Below are positions 20,499 through 32,084 of a stretch of DNA of 64,000 bases, piece by piece. Numbering within the stretch: position 1 is the stretch's first letter; every line of letters begins with the position of its first letter. The stretch covers positions 1 through 64,000 of the forward strand of contig OZ007507.1 of assembly GCA_963931865.1 (NCBI GenBank), read 5' to 3'. A program made the translations under genes and the position numbers. Below the pieces are notes generated by a model. It saw nothing but the letters and a program-made list of their open reading frames with translations, was not told where the DNA came from and did not search any database. Source of the DNA: Axinella damicornis (lineage: Eukaryota > Porifera > Demospongiae > Axinellida > Axinellidae).

Positions 20499-23400
20499 GA
20501 CTCAGCACCAGGAAGAAGTCCTCTCTCCTGGCAGACTTCTGGTCCGAAGTGAAGGTGGGTGGCTCTCCCAGGGATAAATCCTTGCAGTCTTCCACTGACA
20601 AAATAGTAGATGGAAGATAATTAGGGAGGGTGATGGGTGGATTCAGAATAAGATCAGTTCCCACAGAACTTACATTGACCTTCACCACATTAGAGTGATG
20701 GAGGGACAGTTCCTTCACCTAGGGGGTTGAAGGTGAGCTTGCTGCATTTGTACATTGCATGTTCTTGGGCATTGCTTTCATCACAACATTAACTCCATTT
20801 GCAAGCAGAGTCGGGAGCAGCCAGCTCCATTTGCACAGGTGGTAGGGAGTGAGGTGGGTGGATTAATGGAAAAATAGCTTCCACAGAATGAAAGTTGAGT
20901 AAGGTGTGCAAGTAAACGGTTCTTTCACCACATTAGGGTGCTGTTGCTCGGGGCTTGAAGGTGAGCTTGCCAATTGAGACATTCACTGCTGTTGCCTTCA
21001 ACACATCCTTATTTCCATTTAGAAGCAGGTGTCACCCATCCAAAACATCAGAGACTCTGCTGGGGAGGTTGGTGGATTCGCAAACTTTACTCATCTTTCA
21101 TAGTTACTATGAAAGATGAGTAGTTTTGCAAATAACACTTGTCTTCACCACATTAGAAGGACGGAGGAGGGGGGTTGAAGGTGAGGGCTAACCTCAGAAG
21201 GGTGTAATGCCAGAATGCTTTATAGATACACTCGGTATTAACAGAACATCAATCACTCCACCTAGGATCACACGATGAGAGATGTAGAAGCGGGTGAAAA
21301 GGTGAGAATGGATAGAATACTAGATGTAAGATAATTAGGGAGGGTGGTGGGTGGATTCAGAATAAGATCAGTTCCCACAGAACTAACACTGACCTTCACC
21401 ACATTAGAGTGATGGAGGGACAGTTGCCTCACCTATGGAGTTGAAGGTGAGCTTGCTGCATTTGTACACTGCATGTTCATTGGCTTTGCGTTCATCACAA
21501 CATTAACTCCATTTGCAAGCAGAGTCAGGAGCAGCCAGCTCCGAGGGGGAAGGTGGTAGGGAGTGAGGTTGGTGATTCATGGCAAAAATAGCTTCCCCAG
21601 AATGTAAGTTGAGTAAGGTGTGCAAGTAAACGGTTCTTTTCACCACATTAGGGTGCTGTTGCTCGGGGTTTGAAGGTGAGCTTGCCAATTGAGACATTCA
21701 CTGCTGTTGCCTTCAACACATCCTTATCTCCATTTAGAAGCAGGTGTCACCCATCCAAAACGTCAGAGACTCGGCAGGGGAGGTTGGTGGATTCATAACT
21801 ATGAAAGATGAGTACGTAAAGTTCGCAAATAACACTTGTCTTCACCACATTAGAAGGACGGAGGAGAGGGGTTGAAGGTGAGGGCTAACCTCAGAAGGGT
21901 GAAATGCCAGAAAGCTTTACAGATACACTCAGTATTAACAGAACATCAATTACTCCACCTAGGATCACATGATGAGAGATGTAGAAGAGGGTGAAAAGGT
22001 GAGTAGAATACTAGATGGAAGATAATAAGGGAGGGTGGATTCAGAATAAGATCAGTCCCACAGAACTAACACTGACCTTCACCACTTTAGAGTGATGGAG
22101 GGACAGTTGCATCACCTAGGGAGTTGAAGGTGAGTTTGCTGCATTTATACACTGCATGTTCATGGGCTTTGATTTCACCACAAGCTTAACTCCATTTGCA
22201 AGCAGAGTCGGGAGCAGCCTGCTCCATTTGCACAGAGTGAGGTGGGTGGATTCATGGCAAAAACAGCTTCCACAGAATGAAAGTTGTGCAAGTAAACGGT
22301 TCTTTTCACCACATTAGGGTGCTGTTGCTCAGGGTTTGAAGGTAAGCTTGCCAATTGAGACATTTACTGCTGTTGCCTTCAACACATCCTTATCTCCATT
22401 TAGAAGCAGGTGTCACCCATCCCACCAAAGGGGTTGAAGGTGAGCTTGCTGCATTTGTACACTGCATGTTCATTGGCTTTGCTTTCATCACAACATTAAT
22501 TCCATTTGCAAGCAGAGTCGGGAGCAGCCAGCTCCGAGGGGCAAGGTGGTAGGGAGTGAGGTGGGTGGATTCATGGCAAAAATAGCTTCCACAGAATGAA
22601 AGTTGAGTAAGGTGTGCAAGTAAACGGTTGTTTTCACCACATTAGGGTGCTGTTGCTCAGGGTTTGAAGGTGAGTTTGCCAATTGAGACATTCACTGCTG
22701 TTGCCTTCAACACATCCTTATCTCCATTTAGAAGCAGAAGGTGTCACCCATCCCACCAAAGGTGTTGAAGGTGAGCTTGCTGCATTTGTACACTGCATGT
22801 TCATTGGCTTTGCTTTCATCACAACATTAACTCCATTTGCAAGCAGAGTCAGGAGCAGCCAGCTCCGAGGGGCAAGGTGGTAGGGAGTGAGGTGGGTGGA
22901 TTCATGGCAAAAATAGCTTCCACAGAATGAAAGTTGAGTAAGGTGTGCAAGTAAACGGTTGTTTTCACCACATTAGGGTGCTGTTGCTCAGGGTTTGAAG
23001 GTGAGTTTGCCAATTGAGACATTCACTGCTGTTGCCTTCAACACATCCTTATCTCCATTTAGAAGCAGGTGTCACCCATCCAAAACGTCAGAGACTCGGC
23101 AGGGGAGGTTGGTGGATTCATAACTATGAAAGATGAGTACGTAAAGTTCGCAAATAACACTTGTCTTCACCACATTAGAAGGACGGAGGAGAGGGGTTGA
23201 AGGTGAGGGCTAACCTCAGAAGGGTGAAATGCCAGAAAGCTTTACAGATACACTCAGTATTAACAGAACATCAATTACTCCACCTAGGATCACATGATGA
23301 GAGATGTAGAAGAGGGTGAAAAGGTGAGTAGAATACTAGATGGAAGATAATAAGGGAGGGTGGATTCAGAATAAGATCAGTCCCACAGAACTAACACTGA

Positions 23401-26400
23401 CCTTCACCACTTTAGAGTGATGGAGGGACAGTTGCATCACCTAGGGAGTTGAAGGTGAGTTTGCTGCATTTATACACTGCATGTTCATGGGCTTTGATTT
23501 CACCACAAGCTTAACTCCATTTGCAAGCAGAGTCGGGAGCAGCCTGCTCCATTTGCACAGAGTGAGGTGGGTGGATTCATGGCAAAAACAGCTTCCACAG
23601 AATGAAAGTTGTGCAAGTAAACGGTTCTTTTCACCACATTAGGGTGCTGTTGCTCAGGGTTTGAAGGTAAGCTTGCCAATTGAGACATTTACTGCTGTTG
23701 CCTTCAACACATCCTTATCTCCATTTAGAAGCAGGTGTCACCCATCCCACCAAAGGGGTTGAAGGTGAGCTTGCTGCATTTGTACACTGCATGTTCATTG
23801 GCTTTGCTTTCATCACAACATTAATTCCATTTGCAAGCAGAGTCGGGAGCAGCCAGCTCCGAGGGGCAAGGTGGTAGGGAGTGAGGTGGGTGGATTCATG
23901 GCAAAAATAGCTTCCACAGAATGAAAGTTGAGTAAGGTGTGCAAGTAAACGGTTGTTTTCACCACATTAGGGTGCTGTTGCTCAGGGTTTGAAGGTGAGT
24001 TTGCCAATTGAGACATTCACTGCTGTTGCCTTCAACACATCCTTATCTCCATTTAGAAGCAGAAGGTGTCACCCATCCCACCAAAGGTGTTGAAGGTGAG
24101 CTTGCTGCATTTGTACACTGCATGTTCATTGGCTTTGCTTTCATCACAACATTAACTCCATTTGCAAGCAGAGTCAGGAGCAGCCAGCTCCGAGGGGCAA
24201 GGTGGTAGGGAGTGAGGTGGGTGGATTCATGGCAAAAATAGCTTCCACAGAATGAAAGTTGAGTAAGGTGTGCAAGTAAACGGTTGTTTTCACCACATTA
24301 GGGTGCTGTTGCTCAGGGTTTGAAGGTGAGTTTGCCAATTGAGACATTCACTGCTGTTGCCTTCAACACATCCTTATCTCCATTTAGAAGCAGGTGTCAC
24401 CCATCCCACCAAAGGTGTTGAAGGTGAGCTTGCTGCATTTGTACACTGCATGTTCATTGGCTTTGCTTTCATCACAACATTAACTCCATTTGCAAGCAGA
24501 GTCAGGAGCAGCCAGCTCCGAGGGGCAAGGTGGTAGGGAGTGAGGTGGGTGGATTCATGGCAAAAATAGCTTCCACAGAATGAAAGTTGAGTAAGGTGTG
24601 CAAGTAAACGGTTGTTTTCACCACATTAGGGTGCTGTTGCTCAGGGTTTGAAGGTGAGTTTGCCAATTGAGACATTCACTGCTGTTGCCTTCAACACATC
24701 CTTATCTCCATTTAGAAGCAGGTGTCACCCATCCCACCAAAGGTGTTGAAGGTGAGCTTGCTGCATTTGTACACTGCATGTTCATTGGCTTTGCTTTCAT
24801 CACAACATTAACTCCATTTGCAAGCAGAGTCAGGAGCAGCCAGCTCCGAGGGGCAAGGTGGTAGGGAGTGAGGTGGGTGGATTCATGGCAAAAATAGCTT
24901 CCACAGAATGAAAGTTGAGTAAGGTGTGCAAGTAAACGGTTGTTTTCACCACATTAGGGTGCTGTTGCTCAGGGTTTGAAGGTGAGGTTGCCAATTGAGA
25001 CATTCACTGCTGTTGCCTTCAACACATCCTTATCTCCATTTAGAAGCAGAAGGTGTCACCCATCCCACCAAAGGTGTTGAAGGTGAGCTTGCTGCATTTG
25101 TACACTGCATGTTCATTGGCTTTGCTTTCATCACAACATTAACTCCATTTGCAAGCAGAGTCAGGAGCAGCCAGCTCCGAGGGGCAAGGTGGTAGGGAGT
25201 GAGGTGGGTGGATTCATGGCAAAAATAGCTTCCACAGAATGAAAGTTGAGTAAGGTGTGCAAGTAAACGGTTGTTTTCACCACATTAGGGTGCTGTTGCT
25301 CAGGGTTTGAAGGTGAGTTTGCCAATTGAGACATTCACTGCTGTTGCCTTCAACACATCCTTATCTCCATTTAGAAGCAGAAGGTGTCACCCATCCCACC
25401 AAAGGTGTTGAAGGTGAGCTTGCTGCATTTGTACACTGCATGTTCATTGGCTTTGCTTTCATCACAACATTAACTCCATTTCCAAGCAGAGTCAGGAGCA
25501 GCCAGCTCCGAGGGGCAAGGTGGTAGGGAGTGAGGTGGGTGGATTCATGGCAAAAATAGCTTCCACAGAATGAAAGTTGAGTAAGGTGTGCAAGTAAACG
25601 GTTGTTTTCACCACATTAGGGTGCTGTTGCTCAGGGTTTGAAGGTGAGGTTGCCAATTGAGACATTCACTGCTGTTGCCTTCAACACATCCTTATCTCCA
25701 TTTAGAAGCAGAAGGTGTCACCCATCCCACCAAAGGTGTTGAAGGTGAGCTTGCTGCATTTGTACACTGCATGTTCATTGGCTTTGCTTTCATCACAACA
25801 TTAACTCCATTTGCAAGCAGAGTCAGGAGCAGCCAGCTCCGAGGGGCAAGGTGGTAGGGAGTGAGGTGGGTGGATTCATGGCAAAAATAGCTTCCACAGA
25901 ATGAAAGTTGAGTAAGGTGTGCAAGTAAACGGTTGTTTTCACCACATTAGGGTGCTGTTGCTCAGGGTTTGAAGGTGAGTTTGCCAATTGAGACATTCAC
26001 TGCTGTTGCCTTCAACACATCCTTATCTCCATTTAGAAGCAGAAGGTGTCACCCATCCCACCAAAGGTGTTGAAGGTGAGCTTGCTGCATTTGTACACTG
26101 CATGTTCATTGGCTTTGCTTTCATCACAACATTAACTCCATTTCCAAGCAGAGTCAGGAGCAGCCAGCTCCGAGGGGCAAGGTGGTAGGGAGTGAGGTGG
26201 GTGGATTCATGGCAAAAATAGCTTCCACAGAATGAAAGTTGAGTAAGGTGTGCAAGTAAACGGTTGTTTTCACCACATTAGGGTGCTGTTGCTCAGGGTT
26301 TGAAGGTGAGGTTGCCAATTGAGACATTCACTGCTGTTGCCTTCAACACATCCTTATCTCCATTTAGAAGCAGAAGGTGTCACCCATCCCACCAAAGGTG

Positions 26401-29400
26401 TTGAAGGTGAGCTTGCTGCATTTGTACACTGCATGTTCATTGGCTTTGCTTTCATCACAACATTAACTCCATTTGCAAGCAGAGTCAGGAGCAGCCAGCT
26501 CCGAGGGGCAAGGTGGTAGGGAGTGAGGTGGGTGGATTCATGGCAAAAATAGCTTCCACAGAATGAAAGTTGAGTAAGGTGTGCAAGTAAACGGTTGTTT
26601 TCACCACATTAGGGTGCTGTTGCTCAGGGTTTGAAGGTGAGTTTGCCAATTGAGACATTCACTGCTGTTGCCTTCAACACATCCTTATCTCCATTTAGAA
26701 GCAGAAGGTGTCACCCATCCCACCAAAGGTGTTGAAGGTGAGCTTGCTGCATTTGTACACTGCATGTTCATTGGCTTTGCTTTCATCACAACATTAACTC
26801 CATTTCCAAGCAGAGTCAGGAGCAGCCAGCTCCGAGGGGCAAGGTGGTAGGGAGTGAGGTGGGTGGATTCATGGCAAAAATAGCTTCCACAGAATGAAAG
26901 TTGAGTAAGGTGTGCAAGTAAACGGTTGTTTTCACCACATTAGGGTGCTGTTGCTCAGGGTTTGAAGGTGAGGTTGCCAATTGAGACATTCACTGCTGTT
27001 GCCTTCAACACATCCTTATCTCCATTTAGAAGCAGAAGGTGTCACCCATCCCACCAAAGGTGTTGAAGGTGAGCTTGCTGCATTTGTACACTGCATGTTC
27101 ATTGGCTTTGCTTTCATCACAACATTAACTCCATTTGCAAGCAGAGTCAGGAGCAGCCAGCTCCGAGGGGCAAGGTGGGTGGATTCATGGCAAAAATAGC
27201 TTCCACAGAATGAAAGTTGAGTAAGGTGTGCAAGTAAACGGTTGTTTTCACCACATTAGGGTGCTGTTGCTCAGGGTTTGAAGGTGAGTTTGCCAATTGA
27301 GACATTCACTGCTGTTGCCTTCAACACATCCTTATCTCCATTTAGAAGCAGGTGTCACCCATCCCACCGAAGGTGTTGAAGGTGAGGGCTAACCTCAGAA
27401 GGGTATAATGCCATAAAGCTTTATGTATACACTCAGTATTAAAAACATCAATCACTCCATCTACGATGAGAGTCGGTGCAAAGGTTGCATGGCATTGCTA
27501 CAGTGCTAACCCTCCAATCAAATAGCCATTCCTTCCCTTCAGAGGCACAAAAAGCGGACGAGGGTAGCTGAAGTTATATCCTCGGATGAGGATGGTATGT
27601 TCGTGTAAAATTGCATTAGACACTGGATACTCTCAGGGGTGGAAATAGAAATCACAAGATCCTTTGTGTACAAACACGATCCTTCGTAACCCATTCCGTA
27701 CAGAGGAACCCCCACCCAGGAAGAAGCCTTCTAAGGTCACTGGCAGAGAATTCCTCCTGCTTGAGGCTGCTTGTGTGGGGGGCTATGCAAGTGAGGTAAT
27801 GCCAGACAGATTTGACTATAATACTATCAGTGTTATCGCATCAATTTCAATCATCCACTTAGGATGAAGATGAAGAGAGTGAGGTAATTAATGCCAGTCA
27901 GCTTTGACTATATACTATCAGTGTTAACGCATCAATTTCAATCATCCACTTAGGATGAAGATAAAGAGAGTGAGGTAATTAATGCCAGTCAGCTTTGACT
28001 ATATACTATCAGTGTTAACACATCAATTTTCAATCATCAACTTAGGATGCAGATGAAGAGAGTGAGGTAATTAATGCCAGTCAGCTTTGACTATATACTA
28101 TCAGTGTTAACACATCAATTTTCAATCATCAACTTAGGATGCAGATGAAGAGAGAGAGGTAATGCCAGACAGCTTTGAATATACTATTAGTGTTAACACA
28201 TCAATTTCAATCATCCACTTAGGATGAAGTTGAAGAGAGTGAGGTAATTAATGCCAGTCGCTTTGACTATATACTATCAGTGTTAACGCATCAATTTCAA
28301 TCATCAACTTAGGATGCAGATGAAGAGAGTGAGGTAATGCCAGACAGCTTTGAATATACTATTAGTGTTAACACATCAATTTCAATCACTCCACTTAGGT
28401 TGAAGAGGCCGATGAAAGGAGTGAGGTAATGCTTTGACTATATACTATCAGTGTTAATGGAACCGTAACCCTAACCCGAACTCTACTGCTGAAGACCCAG
28501 CCCTGAACCTAAACTATTCTTTCTCCAATAATCCATGCATTAGGAGCCAGAGGATGGATGTGAATCAGGATCTGGTGTGTTACTGTTTCCAATGAAGGAT
28601 CCACTTGCAAATATTAAAGGAACTCAAATCCACCATTCCATTATGTTCTGCAGATGGCTGCCCATTTTGCCACAAGAGCAGGGCAGACTTCCCCTCTGCT
28701 GCTATCCTCACACTGCACATTCAGCAGTGTGCAGATGAACTGTTGGAAGCAGGTATGAAAGCATATCAATGTAAGCAACCTCACTGTTGATGTTGTATAC
28801 ACTTACAGGAGGGGTACTACCTGTTGAAATTGAATCATCAGGTGAAAACGGTCTAGTCATGCACCACAGCAGCATATGTATTATTGCTGTGATTATTCTA
28901 CCTGCTTCAGAGATTGGCACTCCAGACTGTGGAGGATTCTCTCATCCCATTTCTGACGAAGTAAACCTAAGTTCTATTACAAGCATTAAATTAGTGTACA
29001 AGTTGATCATGCAGGCAATTCCCTTGGGAAGTATTTGCTCTTTCAGATAAAATGAACTCGACTTATATATAGGTTCCATGCACATCCTCTGGGTTCCATG
29101 GGGATCCACTCGAGCCGCCATACCGGGGCCCCATGACGAGCAGTGACTCTGATTCCGACTTTCAACTTCATAGATGTAGCCCCAGGAAAGTCATCCTTGT
29201 TAGTAGTTCATCAGAATCAGACATCCCAGGGGCAGGGAAGGGATGGAGAGCTACGAAGCGTGTATGCAGTTCATCAGAAGAAGACCACCAACCGACCAGG
29301 AAGCTGAAGAAGGTGAAAGACCGCCACCTAAAGAAATGGTGCCCTGTGTCTGGCTGCCGGGCTGGCCCACAAGGCCGGCTTTCGTGGCATATAAAGGTTT

Positions 29401-30992
29401 ACCATCGACAGATATCGACAAAGCTGCGGCGGCACCTTACACGCACGGCCGAGGCAGTGAAGAGGCCGAAACCAGTCCCAATTCCTCGACCGGAGATGAC
29501 CCCCACACTGCCAGCCCTGCTGGCCCGGATGAATGCCAAAGCGCCCAGGGCAGCTCAGTCAGAGCTGAACATCCAGCCTGTAAGTGGCACGAGGTCGTTT
29601 CCAAGATTTGCTATGAGTCATCCAGAGATTCAGAAGTTTTTGCACTTCCTTCGTGGGCTGGACGGGCGGAGGAAGTCCGAGACCGAGTCTCTGCAGGTGG
29701 CCACTGATGTAAGCAAATACTTAAAATATGCCCGCCCATCCTCTGATCACCCTAACTGGTTCGATCTCCTGGATGATAGAAAGGCAAGGGCATATCTAGA
29801 CATGCTAAATAACACCGGGGCATGTGGGGCAAGTGGGCAACTCACAAAGATTGACAGGCTTCTGCACGCCTTGAGATACTTGCGGCTGGAGGTGGCAGTC
29901 GACAACGCTGGTGTGAAGCACCGCTCGGACATAATGGAAGAGAGGCTGGGGCAGTGGAAGGCGGCAATCCGACCGGAAAAGAAGTTGCAGGAAGAGAAGG
30001 GCAGGGCAGCGGCTGAATCTGATATGATTACCTTAACAGAGGCCACTGCAGTGATAAAAGACAAGCAAATCAGACTGGATGTGGTGGCTGCCATTAGCAA
30101 TGTTGCTGGTGCTGGGGAGGGAGCCGACATGAAGGACGACATCAAATTGATTTTGGCATTCTTGCTGACCCTCCTTGCATACCGCTCCTGGCAGAGGCCA
30201 GGGGCAGTTACGAACGCAACTTTGGAGGAGTTTGGTGCAACAACGGAGGTTGTAAGCGGTGGGGATGCCGTGCATGTGATGAAGGTGGGCCGACACAAGA
30301 CGGCAAGGGAAGGACCAGCCCTTATCACAATGTCACAGAGTGACAAAAAGATGGTTCTAAGATATCTCAAACACGTGAGGCCAAAATGCGATGTGTACGG
30401 GGAAGCAAAGGTTTTGTTTGTGTCAGAAAGTGGGGAGCCAATCACCCATCTCAATCAGCGGCTGCAGTGGCTGGCAGTCAAATATGGCATAAGAGTGCCA
30501 AGCTGCACCACCCTCAGGACAGTGGCGGCAACAGCCTCAGCCACGGAGCTGGATCCCCAAGACCGCCTCCTAATATCCTCCCACATGTCCCACAGTGAGA
30601 AGGTCCATAAGAAGTACTATGAGAGGCTCCAAACCTCTCAGCAAGCAGCGGTGGCCTTCAAAATCCGGGAGAAGCTGATCAAAGGGAACGAGACTGACTC
30701 CGATGAGTCAGAGGTCGAGCAGGAGCCGAAAAAGCCGGCCAAAAAGGCAGCCACGAAGCCTGCCCGAAAGCAACATACTTTCAAAGTCCAATACACAGAC
30801 GATGAACTTGCCAGGATAAGGAGGTGGATACGCACCGATCTCGTTGGGAGATCATCCGTCTCTCTCAAAGAGTCCCGCCAATTCCTGAAGAGTAATCCCA
30901 TGGCACGCACCCCTAAAAACATACAGGATAAGGTTAAGCAGTTAATTGAGAAAGATAATGAATCGAAGAAGTTGAAGGATAAATCGAAGTAA
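20499..30992 (+). CDS. Second UBZ / tyrosine-recombinase gene, paralogue with expanded microexons (5' end not found)
   Basis: The first recognisable exon is 20499-20554 (LSTRKKSSLLADFWSEVK, incoming phase 1), homologous to exons 8500 and 9898 of the upstream gene, including the preceding intron. Then come 20694-20732 (SDGGTVPSPRGLK), the 331-bp microexon array to about 27376, 27543-27594, 27704-27795, seven acidic exons 27863-28425, and 28544-28574, 28654-28752, 28809-28841, 28911-28960 and 29073-30992. From 27543 to the stop all phases agree. No SET exon is present within the window, so this is either a 5'-truncated tandem duplicate or uses an unrecognised start. It shares orientation, exon order and intron sequence with the upstream gene. 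Confidence 0.6.
20694..27376 (+). repeat. 331-bp tandem array with three microexons per unit
   Basis: Each unit holds KQ(K)VSPIPPKVLK (36/39 nt), QSQEQPAPRGKVVGSE (48 nt) and GAVAQGLK (24 nt). All are phase 0 and bounded by AG and GTGAG or GTGGGT. One example is 22732-22770, 22844-22891, 22977-23000. I count about 17 copies of the 48-nt exon, from 20806 to about 27140. Exon length changes are 3 nt (with or without one Lys codon), 9 nt (22203-22241, 39 nt) and 15 nt (last unit near 27139, 33 nt), all in frame. Early units also carry DHTMRDVEAGEK (21263-21298) and KDGGGGLK or KQVSPIQNIRDSAGE exons. Confidence 0.72.
21720..24365 (+). repeat. 1325-bp higher-order duplication in the microexon array
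   Basis: About 21720-23040 is repeated at 23045-24365 with essentially the same sequence: identical coding words recur exactly 1325 bp apart (for example 22175 and 23500, 22683 and 24008). The block contains several 331-bp units plus DHMMRDVEEGEK-type exons. Confidence 0.88.
27543..27795 (+). CDS. Basic exons of the second gene
   Basis: 27543-27594 encodes RHKKRTRVAEVISSDED (phase 0 in, 1 out). 27704-27795 encodes EEPPPRKKPSKVTGREFLLLE and AACVGGYASE (phase 1 in, 0 out). They correspond to AKTGVKRRRV...SSEDE and to the PRRKPMRKGK...FLLLE exons of the upstream gene. Confidence 0.7.
27863..28425 (+). CDS. Array of seven acidic microexons
   Basis: Exons 27863-27883, 27954-27974, 28046-28066, 28138-28158, 28223-28243 and 28313-28333 (21 nt each) and 28399-28425 (27 nt). 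Peptides are DEDEESE, DEDKESE, DADEESE, DADEERE, DEVEESE, DADEESE and VEEADERSE. Each follows an acceptor cacttag or aacttag and precedes gtaatt or gtaatg, with introns of about 65-80 nt. All are phase 0, so any subset can be skipped without changing frame. Confidence 0.72.
28544..28960 (+). CDS. UBZ-like finger and flanking exons of the second gene
   Basis: 28544-28574 gives EPEDGCESGS. 28654-28752 gives DGCPFCHKSRADFPSAAILT and LHIQQCADELLEA, a C-x2-C-x15-H-x3-C finger of UBZ4 type. 28809-28841 gives GGVLPVEIESSG and 28911-28960 gives EIGTPDCGGFSHPISDE. The phase chain 0-1, 1-1, 1-1, 1-0 matches the upstream gene. Confidence 0.7.
29073..30992 (+). CDS. Terminal exon of the second gene: C2H2-like finger and tyrosine recombinase
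   Basis: 640 codons including the stop from acceptor tatatag. Numbering from the in-frame ATG at 29133: acidic SSSESD and SSSEEDHQP; finger C70, C75, H86, H91; YR core R355 (SWQRPGA), K389 (RHKT), R462 (TTLRT), H487 (MSHS), Y496 (HKKYY, nine residues after His). Thr replaces the His of H-x-x-R. A Lys/Ala-rich linker (about 530-548) leads to a SANT-like tail YTDDELARIRRWI...TPKNIQDKVKQLI. It aligns along its length with the exon at 14413-16098. Both are intact, which argues that at least the YR exon is under selection. Confidence 0.9.
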   Translation, partial: VPCTSSGFHGDPLEPPYRGPMTSSDSDSDFQLHRCSPRKVILVSSSSESDIPGAGKGWRATKRVCSSSEEDHQPTRKLKKVKDRHLKKWCPVSGCRAGPQGRLSWHIKVYHRQISTKLRRHLTRTAEAVKRPKPVPIPRPEMTPTLPALLARMNAKAPRAAQSELNIQPVSGTRSFPRFAMSHPEIQKFLHFLRGLDGRRKSETESLQVATDVSKYLKYARPSSDHPNWFDLLDDRKARAYLDMLNNTGACGASGQLTKIDRLLHALRYLRLEVAVDNAGVKHRSDIMEERLGQWKAAIRPEKKLQEEKGRAAAESDMITLTEATAVIKDKQIRLDVVAAISNVAGAGEGADMKDDIKLILAFLLTLLAYRSWQRPGAVTNATLEEFGATTEVVSGGDAVHVMKVGRHKTAREGPALITMSQSDKKMVLRYLKHVRPKCDVYGEAKVLFVSESGEPITHLNQRLQWLAVKYGIRVPSCTTLRTVAATASATELDPQDRLLISSHMSHSEKVHKKYYERLQTSQQAAVAFKIREKLIKGNETDSDESEVEQEPKKPAKKAATKPARKQHTFKVQYTDDELARIRRWIRTDLVGRSSVSLKESRQFLKSNPMARTPKNIQDKVKQLIEKDNESKKLKDKSK

Positions 30993-31440
30993 AAGATAAA
31001 GTAAGCGTAGTCCTCCATCCCTTTTTCCTTTTTTTGCCACATCTATATCGTCCACCAGTCCTATATTATCGTTTATCCATATCAATATCTGTTCGACCAT
31101 CCTATCCATATCTATATCCTACATATCCATATCTTCCATCAGTATCTCTATATCATCCAACAAAATTATCAATCGTATCTCCATATGAAAATTCAACCTC
31201 TCTAGCAACTTGATACAAGCTTGTGGCTTTGACTGCCATCAGCAAGTCTCATAGAGCTTAACCATCTTCAGTGGGCTTGTCTAACAGCACGTGCTTTGGC
31301 ATGTGACTAATTCAATTAGCAATTCTGAGCTAAAAGTCCAACACATTGAACAATTGTACAAAAGTGGAGTTTTATTCATTCATATCAGAGTTGTAGTACG
31401 TTTCAGACAAAATAATTTCTGCCTGGCTTTAACACCCCAT
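30993..31440. other. 3' flank of the second recombinase gene
   Basis: T-rich and TATCCATATC-rich sequence with repeated catatctatatcc words to about 31180, then unique sequence. No further coding region is visible. A clear AATAAA near the stop is not seen. Confidence 0.5.
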
Positions 31441-31740
31441 GACCTCTTTAATCCAAGCATCTAATCAACCAATTACCAACTAATTAATCCAATTAGCACC
31501 ACGTTAATCCGGATTTATCCAATCAGCAACTAATTAATCCAATTAAACCACATTAATCCAAATAACACCTAGTAATCCAAATAGCTCCTAATTAATCCAA
31601 TTAGCTCCTAGACAATCTCTTCAGCACCTAATAAAACCCTAATTAATCCAATCAGCACCTAATTAAGCCAATCAGCACCTAATTAAGCCAATTAGCACCT
31701 AATTAAGCCAATTAGCACCTAATTAATCCAATTGGCCAAC
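31440..31740. repeat. TTAATCCAATTAGCACC satellite, second locus
   Basis: Same family as 17215-18150. Confidence 0.88.
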
Positions 31741-32084
31741 CCTAACACTCAGAAATGTGGCACACATGCCGCAACCCCTATCCCAGCACTAATAACAGCC
31801 TACAGGGCGGCCAACTCAACCCCGGCACTAATAGCGGCCCACAGGCCCGCAACCCCAACCCCGGCACTAATAGCGGCCCACCCTCGATTGTGGCCTAAGA
31901 ATACAAGCGGCCTATACATAATTACGAATTGTGACCTACAGATCGACTGGCCTGTGGCAAAACCCCAAGTGTGGCCTCGAGGTTTGGGAAAAGTGGCAGA
32001 CTACGAACCGAGAATGTGGCCTAACAAATGTGGCCAATACTGACCACGTACCAGGACCCTAACCCTAAACCTAAGCGGCAACGA
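31741..32084. repeat. GCACTAATAGCGGCCCACAG repeat, followed by short CCCTAA
   Basis: Words GCGGCCCACAGGCCCGCAAC and CCCCGGCACTAATAGCGG recur; the same block occurs at 45031-45440. It ends in a short CCCTAAACCTAA run. A 103-codon frame here only follows the repeat. Confidence 0.8.

Noticed and set aside
22355..27199. Repeated 65-72-codon open frames (MRHSLLLPSTHPYLHLEA) in the 331-bp array
   Set aside because: They run across the conserved splice sites in a different frame. The phase-consistent microexons explain the array better.
29243..29707. 154-codon frame inside the second YR exon
   Set aside because: Overlaps the well-supported recombinase frame and contains no domain.
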